Assembly (NCBI GenBank): GCA_040880125.1
Contig: JBBDJB010000042.1
Coordinates: forward strand, 1 to 16,545
Source: JBBDJB01 sp040880125
GTDB lineage: Bacteria > Planctomycetota > Planctomycetia > Pirellulales > JBBDJB01
DNA length: 16,545 bases
Direction of reading: 5' to 3'
Under the pieces are notes generated by a model. It was not told where the DNA came from. It searched no databases and saw nothing but the letters and a program-made list of their open reading frames with translations. Below are positions 1 to 7,480 of this stretch, in pieces. The stretch's first letter is position 1. Each line of letters starts with the position of its first letter. Position numbers and translations under genes: made by a program.

Positions 1-161
1 GCGACGGATCGGGTAGCGGCGGTTCGAGCGCGGCGGCCGACGATCGGGTTTGGGCTGACGAGGACGACGAAGCCGCCCTGGTCGGCAGCAGTTCCGGCTC
101 CCAGGACGTGGACGAGGCCCTCAGCGAAGACGCCGACTGGCTCGCCTGGGACGTCCTCTAA
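1..161 (+). CDS. C-terminal end of an acidic, Gly/Ser-rich protein (5' partial)
   Basis: An open frame enters from the left edge (first whole codon at base 3) and stops at TAA 159-161, giving 52 residues. The tail starts with a Gly/Ser/Ala-rich stretch. It is then strongly acidic (DEDDEAA, DVDEALSEDADW) and ends in WLAWDVL. This composition suggests a disordered linker followed by a short acidic-hydrophobic C-terminal motif, possibly a docking peptide. No domain can be recognised because the body of the protein lies outside the window. A strong terminator about 60 bases downstream in the same orientation supports a real gene end. Function is unknown. Confidence 0.6.
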   Translation, partial: DGSGSGGSSAAADDRVWADEDDEAALVGSSSGSQDVDEALSEDADWLAWDVL

Positions 162-221
162 GTCGCCGAAGAACCGGCCGAGTTTCGCCCCGAGCGGCGA
201 GCAGTAAATCCGATAACAAAC

Positions 222-257
222 AGCCCGGGTAAGCCGAGAGGTTTACCCGGGCTTTTT
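222..257 (+). terminator. Rho-independent terminator
   Basis: There is a perfect 11-bp stem: AGCCCGGGTAA at 222-232 pairs with TTACCCGGGCT at 243-253, with a 10-base loop. The T-run that begins in the stem (253-257) follows directly. It lies 60 bases after the stop codon at 161. The next gene is on the opposite strand and ends at 333. The other side of the stem carries only a modest T-rich stretch, so the hairpin may act in both directions but is best suited to the + strand. Confidence 0.85.
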
Positions 258-332
258 CATGCGCCGCGTCTTTCGTTCGGAAAGTCCTCTGCACGCCCGG
301 CGTTGATCGCGAGAGTTCCAACTCCGTCGGCG

Positions 333-1319
333 TCATTCGTCCGCCGCAGGCATGGCCTCATCCGAGACCGCCGGAACCTCCCGCTGCCACCGATCAGCCA
401 GTAGCGTATCGATCAGCAGTTGGCCCACGTGGTAGACGACCATCGGCAAAATGGTCAGCCCGCCGTAATACTGCAACCCGATGTCCAACCCCACCATCAG
501 CGTTTTCTGGCTGCCGGAAAAGGCAACCGCCACACGGTCGCCGTACCCAAAGCCGATCCACCGGGCCACAGCATAGCCGGCCAAGCAAACGGCGGTGTGG
601 AGCCCGAGCACGCAAACCATCATCAACAGCCAGACCGATCCGGTAATGAGCGAGGCCTCTCCGCCCGCGGCCAACCGCACGCCGGACTGCACGGTGCCGA
701 TGAAGATCATGCTCAGGATACCGCACCGAGCCAGCACGCCCAGTGCAGCGCGTTGCCGCGTGGCCCAGGTTCCCAGCGGCCGGTAAAGACGAAGCAGTTG
801 AGCCACTACGATCGGAATCACCACCAGTGCGGTCAGCCGCCCGATCAGCGGGCCCATTTCGATCTGGACGTGCGAGCCGGTCAACCATTGCAGCCAGGCC
901 GGCGTTACCAGGAAGCAGCTCAAGTTGGTGAGCATGGTGACCAAGATGGCCACCGCGTCGTTGCCTCCGGCGCGGCGGGTCCAAACGGCGGCCGAAGCCA
1001 ACGTGCAGGGGACGCTGGCCACGATGATCAGCCCCGTTCCCAGGTCGACCGGCAACAGGCGGGCCGTCAGCCAGGCCAGCGGCGGCAGAAGACCGTAGCT
1101 AAGCAGCACGGCCAACAGCGTCGGCGCCGGCCGGCTCAGCGCGCGGCCCATGGCGCCGATCTCCAGCGGCAGCGCCATCAGGAACAAGACAACCGCGACG
1201 ATGGTCTCCCGCGGCATCGCCTGAGTGGCCGGGTCCAGCCGCTGCGGAAAGGCAAACCCTCCCGCCAGCACGACCGCCAGCGCCAGCAGAAACCAGCGGC
1301 GGACGAAGAATCGCAGCAT
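333..1319 (-). CDS. SBF-like / bile acid:sodium symporter family transporter (SLC10A7/YfeH type)
   Basis: A 328-residue, very hydrophobic polytopic protein with about nine or ten predicted membrane segments, starting with a positive N-terminus (MLRFFVRRW). Two stretches recall the SBF-like branch of the bile acid:sodium symporter superfamily: GGNDAVAILVTMLTNLS (residues 118-134) in the first half and FSGSQKTLMVGLDIG (267-281) in the second. Pseudo-repeated sodium and substrate sites are expected at these positions. Length fits the family (about 320-340). The substrate cannot be read from sequence; the family moves organic anions with sodium, but members of this branch are poorly characterised. 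It is the last gene of the minus-strand run, 41 bases after the lipoprotein gene. ATG start; the ribosome-binding site is weak and abuts an intercistronic hairpin. The C-terminal 18 residues are acidic. Confidence 0.8.
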   Translation of the reverse strand: MLRFFVRRWFLLALAVVLAGGFAFPQRLDPATQAMPRETIVAVVLFLMALPLEIGAMGRALSRPAPTLLAVLLSYGLLPPLAWLTARLLPVDLGTGLIIVASVPCTLASAAVWTRRAGGNDAVAILVTMLTNLSCFLVTPAWLQWLTGSHVQIEMGPLIGRLTALVVIPIVVAQLLRLYRPLGTWATRQRAALGVLARCGILSMIFIGTVQSGVRLAAGGEASLITGSVWLLMMVCVLGLHTAVCLAGYAVARWIGFGYGDRVAVAFSGSQKTLMVGLDIGLQYYGGLTILPMVVYHVGQLLIDTLLADRWQREVPAVSDEAMPAADE

Positions 1320-1327
1320 CGGCGGGT

Positions 1328-1359
1328 CTCGAGTGCGGCATTTTCACGCCGCGCTCGAG
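1328..1359 (-). other. Intercistronic hairpin upstream of the SBF-like transporter start
   Basis: Bases 1328-1339 (CTCGAGTGCGGC on the + strand) and 1348-1359 (GCCGCGCTCGAG) form a 12-bp inverted repeat with one imperfect pair (1334/1353) and an 8-base loop. It fills almost all of the gap between the lipoprotein stop (1361) and the transporter ATG (1319). The arm nearest the ATG contains the only weak purine-rich ribosome-binding candidate. No T-run follows, so a terminator is unlikely. Control of translation or mRNA processing between the two genes is a reasonable inference. Confidence 0.5.
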
Positions 1360-1360
1360 G

Positions 1361-3364
1361 TTACTCTGGCGACGCGGCGGCGGAACGGTCTTCCAACCAG
1401 CGGGCCCGCAGATGATCGCCGTGCCGTTGTGCCGACTCGCTCTGCTTGAGCAGCTCGGCGGCCTTGGCCGGCTCGTCCATCTGCTCGTGGGCCCGCGCCA
1501 GATTATAGCGAGCCCCGCTGGTCCAGGGGCCGTCGGGGTCGGCTTGCAGCGTACGCTCATCGAAATAGCCGGCGGCCACTTGCGGGCGGCTGTCTTCGTA
1601 CGTCAACAGCCCGAGAAAGTAGCTGGCGTGCAGCTTCGCGGTTCGGACGAGCTCGATTTCCCAAGCCAGCGTCTGCACTGCTTCGATGGCCGAATCCGGT
1701 GGCCGCAGCTCCCGAAAGTAGCGGATCGCCTCGGCAAAGCCGCTATCCGGGCGGTTTTCTCGCTCGCCTGGGCCTTGAAAGTACAGCACGCGGGCCTTCC
1801 ACAGCGTCGGCCGCCAAACAAAAACCTCGACCTCGCGCAATTCCGCCTCGCGTGCCGGCCGCTGGCGAGTCCGCTGCTCCTGCGGCGTGCGGAAAGGCAG
1901 CTCCCACAATCGCACCTCGCCGACTCCCGCGTGCCGCGACACCTCCTCAGCTAGCGCCGAGGCCGCCACGTTCAGCACGAGCTTTTGCCGCCCGGCGAAT
2001 TGCGACTGCAATCGCTTCATCCGCTTCGCCAGATACATCGGCGCGGCTGGGATTTCGATATCGACCTGCTCAAAATGCTGCGAAGTGAGCGGATAGTCCA
2101 TGCCTGCCGCGTCGAGCGAGGCGAGCAGCTTTTCATCGTCCCGCACCTGTGATAGCGTCGCCACTCGCGGGTTGTCGACCGCGCGGATCGGCAGTCCCAG
2201 CCACGGGTCGAACAGGTATAGCTCTTGGTCATACCATAGCGCCGGCAGGGCGGGACGCTCCTGGATGGGCGATTCGCCGCGGGGCACCACCATCACGATC
2301 GGCAACCCCTGTTGGCGGCACAGCAGGGCGAAAACCCACGCCCGCTCTTCGGCGGTGCCGCGGCCGTACATCAGCGTCTGCCAGGGCCGGTGAAAGCGGC
2401 CGTCCACCGCCGCGCGGGTTTCCAGTTGAATGTTGCGTACGGTCCAATCGAACAGCGCCGCAGCCTGCTCGACCGGATCGGTGCCGCCGCCTCGCGCCCA
2501 GGTGGAGATGTCGCGGGACCAAGCGGCTTCCTGCAGGAACCGCCCGTCGTAACGCGTGAAGTCGTCCTGGCTGAATTGCGCGGCGTCCACAGTCTGGCGC
2601 AACTCGTCGGGCAACTTCTCGAACAGCGGATCGAGGGTCCACTCGACCTGTTGCTCCGTGCGACGAGACCAATGATTTAGCCGCTCGACGATCTGATCGA
2701 GCATGCCTTCGTCGGGCGTGGGCTCCCAGTCGATCGGCTCGCCGCGGCCCGCCAGATATTCGTTCATGCGGCGCATCATCGTCTGCACCTTGTCGGCGCC
2801 GTACCGCCAGATTTCCACCCGGGTGGGCGTATCGACCGCCTGCGGCAGTCCCTCGGCCAGCAGCAGGGCGTTGTCGCCGGCAATGCCCGCGACGGGAACC
2901 TCGATGGCCGAGCGTTTGCCGTATTCGTCGACGTTCACGAAGTACCGCACCCGATCGCCGCGTGCCACGCGCAGCTCGGCCAGGCGGCCGTTGCGGCTGG
3001 TAATGTACAGATAGTTGTAAACGTCCTGCGGTCCCTCGGGATTCGCACCGAGAACCGCCATCACCGTCTGGCGATCGCGGCTCGTGCTGGCGTCGAGCAC
3101 GACCTCGGAGGGGCGCAGATCAAGGCTTACAAAGCGATCGAGGTTCTGCAGCGTATCGGCCACATCTTCGATGAGCGCATCGCCGGCCGTGTCGGCGTTC
3201 ATCTGCGCTTCCATGTGGCGTCGCGAAGGTTGCTCGCCGGTGCAGCCGACGGCGACTCCCAGCAGCATTGCCAGCAGCGACGCCGCCGCCAGGTGGCGCA
3301 GCAACCGCGGTGCTCGCCGCCGGACCGAAATAATCGGAGTCGAATGTGAATGCTCAGCGGACAC
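1361..3364 (-). CDS. Transglutaminase-like lipoprotein with TPR-like C-terminus
   Basis: A large predicted lipoprotein of 667 residues from the GTG at 3364, chosen because GGGGGA stands 5 bases before it. An upstream in-frame GTG at 3385 has no such site and would overlap kdsA by 32 bases instead of 11. After a basic stretch (VRRRAPRLLRHL) comes a hydrophobic signal ending AMLLGVAVGC, so the Cys could be lipidated. Numbering from the upstream start, a transglutaminase-like core spans about 305-400. Cys356 (ALLCRQQGLP) sits in the usual nucleophile context and Asp393 in YLFDPWLG. The His that normally lies between them is absent, as no His occurs from 357 to 436, so enzymatic activity is doubtful. 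Residues about 585-665 look like TPR helices (YFLGLLTYE, ARYNLARAHEQM). Role unknown; the location is probably periplasmic and membrane-anchored. Confidence 0.7.
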   Translation of the reverse strand: MSAEHSHSTPIISVRRRAPRLLRHLAAASLLAMLLGVAVGCTGEQPSRRHMEAQMNADTAGDALIEDVADTLQNLDRFVSLDLRPSEVVLDASTSRDRQTVMAVLGANPEGPQDVYNYLYITSRNGRLAELRVARGDRVRYFVNVDEYGKRSAIEVPVAGIAGDNALLLAEGLPQAVDTPTRVEIWRYGADKVQTMMRRMNEYLAGRGEPIDWEPTPDEGMLDQIVERLNHWSRRTEQQVEWTLDPLFEKLPDELRQTVDAAQFSQDDFTRYDGRFLQEAAWSRDISTWARGGGTDPVEQAAALFDWTVRNIQLETRAAVDGRFHRPWQTLMYGRGTAEERAWVFALLCRQQGLPIVMVVPRGESPIQERPALPALWYDQELYLFDPWLGLPIRAVDNPRVATLSQVRDDEKLLASLDAAGMDYPLTSQHFEQVDIEIPAAPMYLAKRMKRLQSQFAGRQKLVLNVAASALAEEVSRHAGVGEVRLWELPFRTPQEQRTRQRPAREAELREVEVFVWRPTLWKARVLYFQGPGERENRPDSGFAEAIRYFRELRPPDSAIEAVQTLAWEIELVRTAKLHASYFLGLLTYEDSRPQVAAGYFDERTLQADPDGPWTSGARYNLARAHEQMDEPAKAAELLKQSESAQRHGDHLRARWLEDRSAAASPE

Positions 3365-4190
3365 CGAATTCCCCCACAATTTCACGCAGCCGCACGACCC
3401 GACCGAGCAGACCTTCCAACTGATCCAGCGGGACCATATTCGGTCCGTCGCTGGGCGACCGGTCCGGGTCGGGATGCGTTTCTAGAAATATGCCTTCCAC
3501 TCCCAGGGCGGCCGCCGCCCGGGCCAGCGGCTCAACCATCTGACGATTCCCCCCGGTGGCGCTTCCCAGCCCTCCGGGCTCCTGGACGCTGTGCGTGGCG
3601 TCAAATACGACCGGCGTCCCCAGCGCCTGCATTTGAGGAATGGCCCGCATGTCGTTCACCAGGCGTCCGTATCCGAAAAACGTGCCCCTCTCGCACAGCA
3701 AGATGTCACGGCAGCCGAAGGCCTCGAGCTTGGCGACAACGTGCCTCATATCGCCCGGTCCCACGAATTGCGGCTTTTTCACGTGAACCGCGCGGCCCGT
3801 TTTCGCCGCCGCCGCCAACAGATCGGACTGCCTGGCGAGAAAGGCCGGTATCTGCAAAAGGTGACACACCTCGCCGGCCGGCGCAGCCTGTGTCGACTCA
3901 TGGATGTCCGTGGTTACCGGCAGCCCGGTGCGGTGGTGCACGCGATCGAGAATCGTCAGCCCCCCTTCGATTCCCGGCCCCCGGTAGGAATCGGCGCTGG
4001 TTCGGTTCGCCTTGTCGAACGACGCCTTGAATATCAATTGAATCGGCAATCGTTCGGCGATCCCGGCGAGCGTCTCGGCAATGCGAAGCGTGAGCGGCTC
4101 GTCTTCGATGACGCAGGGTCCGGCAATCACCAGCAGCGGCTCCTCGCGCCCGCAGCGATACGGCCCGACTTTCGCAGGATAATTCGGCAC
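3354..4190 (-). CDS. kdsA: 3-deoxy-8-phosphooctulonate (KDO-8-P) synthase
   Basis: Condenses phosphoenolpyruvate with arabinose-5-phosphate to KDO-8-phosphate, the first committed step of KDO for LPS inner core; cytoplasmic. The 278-residue length matches the family. Visible hallmarks are IAGPCVIED (22-30), SFDKANRTS (57-65), VHVKKPQF (135-142), ERGTFFGYG (167-175), FDATHSVQ (196-203) and FLETHPDPDRSPSDG (235-249). Cys26, His200, Glu237 and Asp248 align with the four metal ligands of the metal-dependent class known from Aquifex, whereas the E. coli enzyme has Asn at the Cys position. The start is GTG, supported by AGAAGGA 6 bases upstream. It lies 70 bases after the lipid kinase gene and overlaps the following lipoprotein gene, so it is probably in an operon. 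Confidence 0.95.
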   Translation of the reverse strand: MPNYPAKVGPYRCGREEPLLVIAGPCVIEDEPLTLRIAETLAGIAERLPIQLIFKASFDKANRTSADSYRGPGIEGGLTILDRVHHRTGLPVTTDIHESTQAAPAGEVCHLLQIPAFLARQSDLLAAAAKTGRAVHVKKPQFVGPGDMRHVVAKLEAFGCRDILLCERGTFFGYGRLVNDMRAIPQMQALGTPVVFDATHSVQEPGGLGSATGGNRQMVEPLARAAAALGVEGIFLETHPDPDRSPSDGPNMVPLDQLEGLLGRVVRLREIVGEFGVR

Positions 4191-4196
4191 AAGACG

Positions 4197-4203
4197 TCCT
4201 TCT
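4197..4203 (-). promoter_or_regulatory. Ribosome-binding site deciding the kdsA GTG start
   Basis: On the minus strand AGAAGGA lies 6 bases before the GTG at 4190. There is no nearby in-frame ATG, and the peptide from this GTG matches the expected KdsA N-terminus length, so the non-ATG start is well supported. Confidence 0.7.
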
Positions 4204-4260
4204 GCTCGCTTCCGTAACTTGCCGCCCGACTAAGGGGAAGTTCCGCCGGCGTAACTGTCT

Positions 4261-5256
4261 CTAGGGTCTGCCTTCGACGCCGGGCCAAGCAGCGAAAAGC
4301 ACCGCGCTGTCGCCCCATTTCGCCGCAGCCTCGGGCGGAACGACAAACTTCAATCGACCGGGCACGGCTTCGATGTCGATCGGCAATCGACCGCCGGGGT
4401 CACCGTCCACCTGGTAAGCAACATCGCCCGCGGATTCGATCCGCAGGGCCGCACACTGCCTCAGTGTACAATCCGCCCTGCCGATATGTAGTCCACGCCG
4501 GACCCGCCACAAAAACCACATCCCCGACCACGTGGATCCGCGGCTGAGCGTGCAGACGTCCAACTGTCCGTCCGCGGGATCGGCCTGCGGGGCGAAGTTG
4601 AGCCCTAGGCCGTACAGCGGCACGTTCACCACCACAACCCAGCGGGCCGAGACCGGCTGCGGCTGCTGGGCCGATTCCCCATCCGTACACTGCACCGACA
4701 GCGTCAACTCCGGATACCCATAACTACGAATGGTTTGCAGCAATGGTTTGGCGTAGCTGAGCCGCGTAATATGGCCGCGGCGGGCGATATGCAGCCGGTG
4801 GACGACCTCGGCATCGAGTCCGGCTGAGCACATCAGCACGAACAGCCGCCCATTGGCCGAGCCGGCGTCCATCCGGATGAGATGTCCACGGTGCAGGGTT
4901 TGGAACACCGCGTCGGCCCCCCGCTGCTGACCGAGATAGCGAGCGACGAGGTTTTCCGTGCCCATCGGCAGCACCGCCAGGGGCACGCCGGGCGGGGTCT
5001 GATTGACCACGCGCCCCACGGTGCCATCGCCACCGGCGGCCACCACGGCGCGCAGTTCGCCGTCGTGGAGCGATCGCTCGGCGGCTTCCGCCAGTCCGTC
5101 GCGCTCGCGGAGGATCACCACGTTGTAGCCAGCGTCGATTAGCAATGACTGCAGCCGCTCAATCGTGCCGCTGGAGGGCCTGGCGCCAGAAATTGGATTG
5201 GCGGCAATCAGGATCCGCCGCGCGCCGTTCGAAGCAAGCTCTCCACCGCTGGTCAA
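4261..5256 (-). CDS. Diacylglycerol kinase family lipid kinase (DagK/YegS/BmrU-like)
   Basis: A 331-residue ATP-dependent lipid kinase of the DAGK-catalytic family, which phosphorylates diacylglycerol or related lipids at the cytoplasmic face of the membrane. The N-terminal nucleotide-binding half shows ANPISGAR (19-26), the signature AAGGDGTVGRVVN (73-85) and LPMGTENLVARYLG (96-109). The C-terminal half shows SAGLDAEVV (144-152), NVPLYGLGLNFAP (211-223), DGQLDV (229-234) and QVDGDPGG (282-289), in the family's usual order. The start is TTG: minus-strand GGAGAA lies 6 bases before it, and the ATG at 5270 is out of frame. This is the first gene of the probable minus-strand operon leading to kdsA. 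Which lipid it uses is not readable; sphingosine- or DAG-type substrates are both possible in this family. Confidence 0.85.
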   Translation of the reverse strand: MTSGGELASNGARRILIAANPISGARPSSGTIERLQSLLIDAGYNVVILRERDGLAEAAERSLHDGELRAVVAAGGDGTVGRVVNQTPPGVPLAVLPMGTENLVARYLGQQRGADAVFQTLHRGHLIRMDAGSANGRLFVLMCSAGLDAEVVHRLHIARRGHITRLSYAKPLLQTIRSYGYPELTLSVQCTDGESAQQPQPVSARWVVVVNVPLYGLGLNFAPQADPADGQLDVCTLSRGSTWSGMWFLWRVRRGLHIGRADCTLRQCAALRIESAGDVAYQVDGDPGGRLPIDIEAVPGRLKFVVPPEAAAKWGDSAVLFAAWPGVEGRP

Positions 5257-6099
5257 AACGGGTTCTCCATTGAGTGCGGCTGGCGGCAGCCGGAGGCCGG
5301 CCCGCTGCGCGGTAGGTTATGGCAACGAATCAGGTACGTCCAGTCATCGAGGAAGAACGGCGTCTAGGTAAACGGCCATCGCCATAGCAATCGATAACAG
5401 CAGTTCGATCTCAAACTGAGAGACCTGGCGATGGCTTCGTCCGGAGCGAAAACGGCATCGCCGACCAAACCGCGTACGGTGACGGTCGTTAACCGTTGCA
5501 TTGTCAAAGACTTAGCGCATGCGAAATCTCAATGTGGGACCGATCCAAGCCGAACCCGCGGCGGCAGGCGTCACAGCCGGTATTTTGTTGCAGATCGCTA
5601 CACAACGAGCAAATCATTGTATCGCTTTGCACGGTTGGGCGTGTGGCCGAGGCTTGCATACTGCCGATCCTAAACTGCTATTTGTCGTCGCAAGGCATTT
5701 TTTCATAACAGCTTACGCCGACAATCGGGGTTGCTTACTTGAGCGCTGGTATCGTGCGGCATGACGCTTGCTCTACATGGAAAACGGCCAAATGGCCCTA
5801 ACCACTGCTGGCCCGCGGGGCCTCGGACGAATGTCGGCGGAATGGTTGCCTTGCCCCTGACCATTCGGCAACGCCAAAATGTTTTTGGCACGTCCGGGGC
5901 CCGCTTTTTTGCGCCGCCTGCTCTCCCGGCCTTCTCCTCTCGGCGGCATCTATGGGTCGGCCGCACAGTCTGCAAATTCAGCCCCGGCGTTTCACGACTT
6001 TCTCCCAGCGGCCGTTGCAATGCTCGACCGCGTGCTACGGTTTTATGGATAGTTTCCCCTGAAACCGATAGGACTGGCACGAGGGAGTTCCCGCGCAAT
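5257..6099. other. Intergenic region with hairpin-rich segment; no supported gene
   Basis: This gap of about 840 bases separates two divergent genes. Short open frames occur, but none has a convincing ribosome-binding site or recognisable peptide. The frame of the FliL-like gene stays open back to an ATG at 5761, yet the extra 113 residues are rich in Arg, Pro, Cys and Trp and look non-coding. The right half contains four successive hairpins (5786-5889, listed separately). Promoters for both flanking genes should lie here, but I could not identify convincing -35/-10 pairs. Confidence 0.5.
5786..5889 (+). repeat. Cluster of four small inverted repeats
   Basis: Four perfect inverted repeats follow one another. 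GGCCA/TGGCC is at 5786-5797. GGCCC/GGGCC is at 5810-5822 with a GCG loop. GTTGCC/GGCAAC is at 5845-5872. GCCAAAA/TTTTGGC is at 5873-5889 with a 3-base loop. The last two abut. They lie 210-310 bases before the FliL-like ATG. They may be an RNA leader, protein-binding palindromes or chance in GC-rich DNA; only the A/T-containing 7-bp stem at 5873-5889 stands out on its own. Confidence 0.4.
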
Positions 6100-6744
6100 A
6101 TGCCTTCGCCCGATTCGAAACGAGATCCGGAAGAGAAGCCCGCCGAGCCAGGTGAGCTCGTGGCGTCCCGCTGGCGCCGATTGCTCAAGGGCCATTGGCT
6201 GGCGTCGATCGTCGTTATGTCCGTCGTCGCGCACGGCCTGATGTGGGCAGTTCAGGCTTCGCAGCGCACCTCGGGCACGCCGGTGCGAGGGGAAGTGACC
6301 CTTGGCGAATTTGAGTTCCAAAGCCCGCCCGGTGCGGTCAGCCGTGTTGGCAGTGCCAGCTTCCAACTCCACATCAGCTTGCTCCAGGAGATGGAAAGTC
6401 GCGCACGCGCCCGGCTTGAGGGGCGCCGATACAAAGTACAACAGGACGTTGAGGAGCTTCTGCGGCAAGCCCATGGCGGCGACTTCGACGATCCACAACT
6501 CGACGAGCTGAAGCGGCAGATCCAAGAGCAGATCAATCAGTCGCTCGACCTGCGGGCTATCTCGGAGGTGATCATCACCGACCTGGCGGTGGACCGGCGC
6601 GACGTTGATTTGGACCCTGCGACAGCGGCCGCACCTGAGACGGGTGAGCCCGCAAACCCTCCGTCAATCGGGACGGCCACGTGGGAAGAAGGGCCGGTCC
6701 GCTCGTACGGCCCAGTTTCAACCAGCGCAGACCCTGGCGCCTGA
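6100..6744 (+). CDS. Single-pass membrane protein with FliL-like domain
   Basis: A 214-residue protein from the ATG at 6100, preceded by GAGGGAG 12 bases upstream. It has a charged cytoplasmic N-terminus (1-33), one membrane segment (SIVVMSVVAHGLMWAV, about 36-51), then an extracytoplasmic domain of about 100 residues. The domain order resembles the flagellar FliL family: an early strand (GEVTLGEFEFQ), a second strand (ASFQLHISLLQEM), a helix with long charged repeats (RLEGRRYKVQQDVEELLRQ), a second helix (LDELKRQIQEQINQSL) and a final strand (ISEVIITDLAVD, 154-165). That last strand matches the typical FliL ending. A Pro/Glu-rich tail of about 48 residues follows, which FliL normally lacks. 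FliL proteins surround the flagellar stator, and the fold is related to stomatin-type domains. No other flagellar gene is in the window. The family assignment is by pattern and moderately sure. Confidence 0.6.
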   Translation: MPSPDSKRDPEEKPAEPGELVASRWRRLLKGHWLASIVVMSVVAHGLMWAVQASQRTSGTPVRGEVTLGEFEFQSPPGAVSRVGSASFQLHISLLQEMESRARARLEGRRYKVQQDVEELLRQAHGGDFDDPQLDELKRQIQEQINQSLDLRAISEVIITDLAVDRRDVDLDPATAAAPETGEPANPPSIGTATWEEGPVRSYGPVSTSADPGA

Positions 6745-6781
6745 GCCTATCGCGGGAAGCTATCCCACTGGGGCTATTTTT
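6744..6781 (+). terminator. Weak possible terminator between convergent genes
   Basis: In the 29-base gap between the FliL-like stop (6744) and the ferritin-like stop (6774), GGGA (6754-6757) pairs with TCCC (6763-6766), and flanking AGCC (6744-6747) pairs with GGCT (6772-6775). A run of five T follows. The stems are only 4 bp each and the outer one is separated by internal loops, so this is a weak call. Confidence 0.3.
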
Positions 6782-7241
6782 CGAAGTCCCGCAGGAAACC
6801 CTCGAACTGGGTGCGGTGCTCTTCCTCGTCCGCAAGCAACGAGATACACAACTCCTGTGTAACGTAGTCGGTGCCCTCGGTTTCGCTGATGACGTGGCGG
6901 TAGTGCTCGATGGCGGCCCGCTCGTCGTCGATGACGCCACGCACGACGGTCTCCAGATCCTTGGTGTCGGAGCTTCGGCTCAGCTTGGAACTGGAGAAAT
7001 CGAGCTCCGCGGCAGAGGGGACGGTGCCACCGAGTTGCTTGATCCGCTGCGACAACTGCTGGGCGTGACCCAACTCCTCGGTCACGTCGCCAGCCAAGCT
7101 CCGCTTGACTTCCTCGGCGAGCATGCCGTCGAGGTTGACGCTGGCTGTCAGGTAATTGGCAACCGTCTCCAACTCCATGGAGTAGGCCTTCACCAGGGCA
7201 TTGACGATGGATTGCGTTTTATCGGCCGGGGTCGTTTTCAT
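6774..7241 (-). CDS. Ferritin-like (bacterioferritin-type) iron-binding protein
   Basis: A 155-residue four-helix-bundle protein of the ferritin-like superfamily, expected to oxidise and bind iron in the cytoplasm. The di-iron pattern is complete: a Glu in helix A (MELETVANYL, Glu23/25), ExxH in helix B (Glu56-His59 in TEELGHAQQL), a Glu in helix C (DDERAAIEHY, Glu107) and ExxH in helix D (Glu139-His142 in ADEEEHRTQF). Length matches the bacterioferritin/ferritin range. No Met that clearly corresponds to the bacterioferritin haem ligand can be assigned. ATG start with AGGAG 9 bases upstream. It lies 239 bases downstream of the baeRF-family gene on the same strand. That distance and an intervening small stem-loop leave it open whether they are co-transcribed. 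A role in iron or oxidative stress is inferred. Confidence 0.85.
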   Translation of the reverse strand: MKTTPADKTQSIVNALVKAYSMELETVANYLTASVNLDGMLAEEVKRSLAGDVTEELGHAQQLSQRIKQLGGTVPSAAELDFSSSKLSRSSDTKDLETVVRGVIDDERAAIEHYRHVISETEGTDYVTQELCISLLADEEEHRTQFEGFLRDFEK

Positions 7242-7480
7242 AGTTCGACGCTCCTGTTTAGTCGGTGAGTTGGGAGAACGCTTAGGCCGCTGACTCTCCG
7301 CGAGGGGACGCGGTTGATGATCAATTCAAGGAAGCACCGCCTAATTGCTTAGATTGCAACTCCCAGGTCGCACTGGCGACGTGGCGAGCACAGGCGAACG
7401 CCTTAAGCGGTCACCGGCGGAATTGCATTTCAAACGGCCAACGCCGCAATCGCGATGCCGTCCGCCCGGCGCGGCAGATG

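Noticed and set aside
420..1415. 331-residue open frame on the + strand opposite the SBF-like transporter
   Set aside because: It is fully antisense to a clear membrane protein gene; its composition (Gln, His, Arg rich) is that of a GC-rich shadow frame and it matches no family.
5253..5270. Five-codon leader peptide (MENPF) overlapping the lipid kinase TTG start
   Set aside because: The ATG at 5270 has no ribosome-binding site, and its first bases are themselves part of the GGAGAA site serving the TTG start.
5761..6099. Upstream in-frame extension of the FliL-like protein from an ATG at 5761
   Set aside because: The 113 extra residues are Arg/Pro/Cys-rich and not protein-like, and the ATG at 6100 gives a normal short cytoplasmic N-terminus before the membrane segment.
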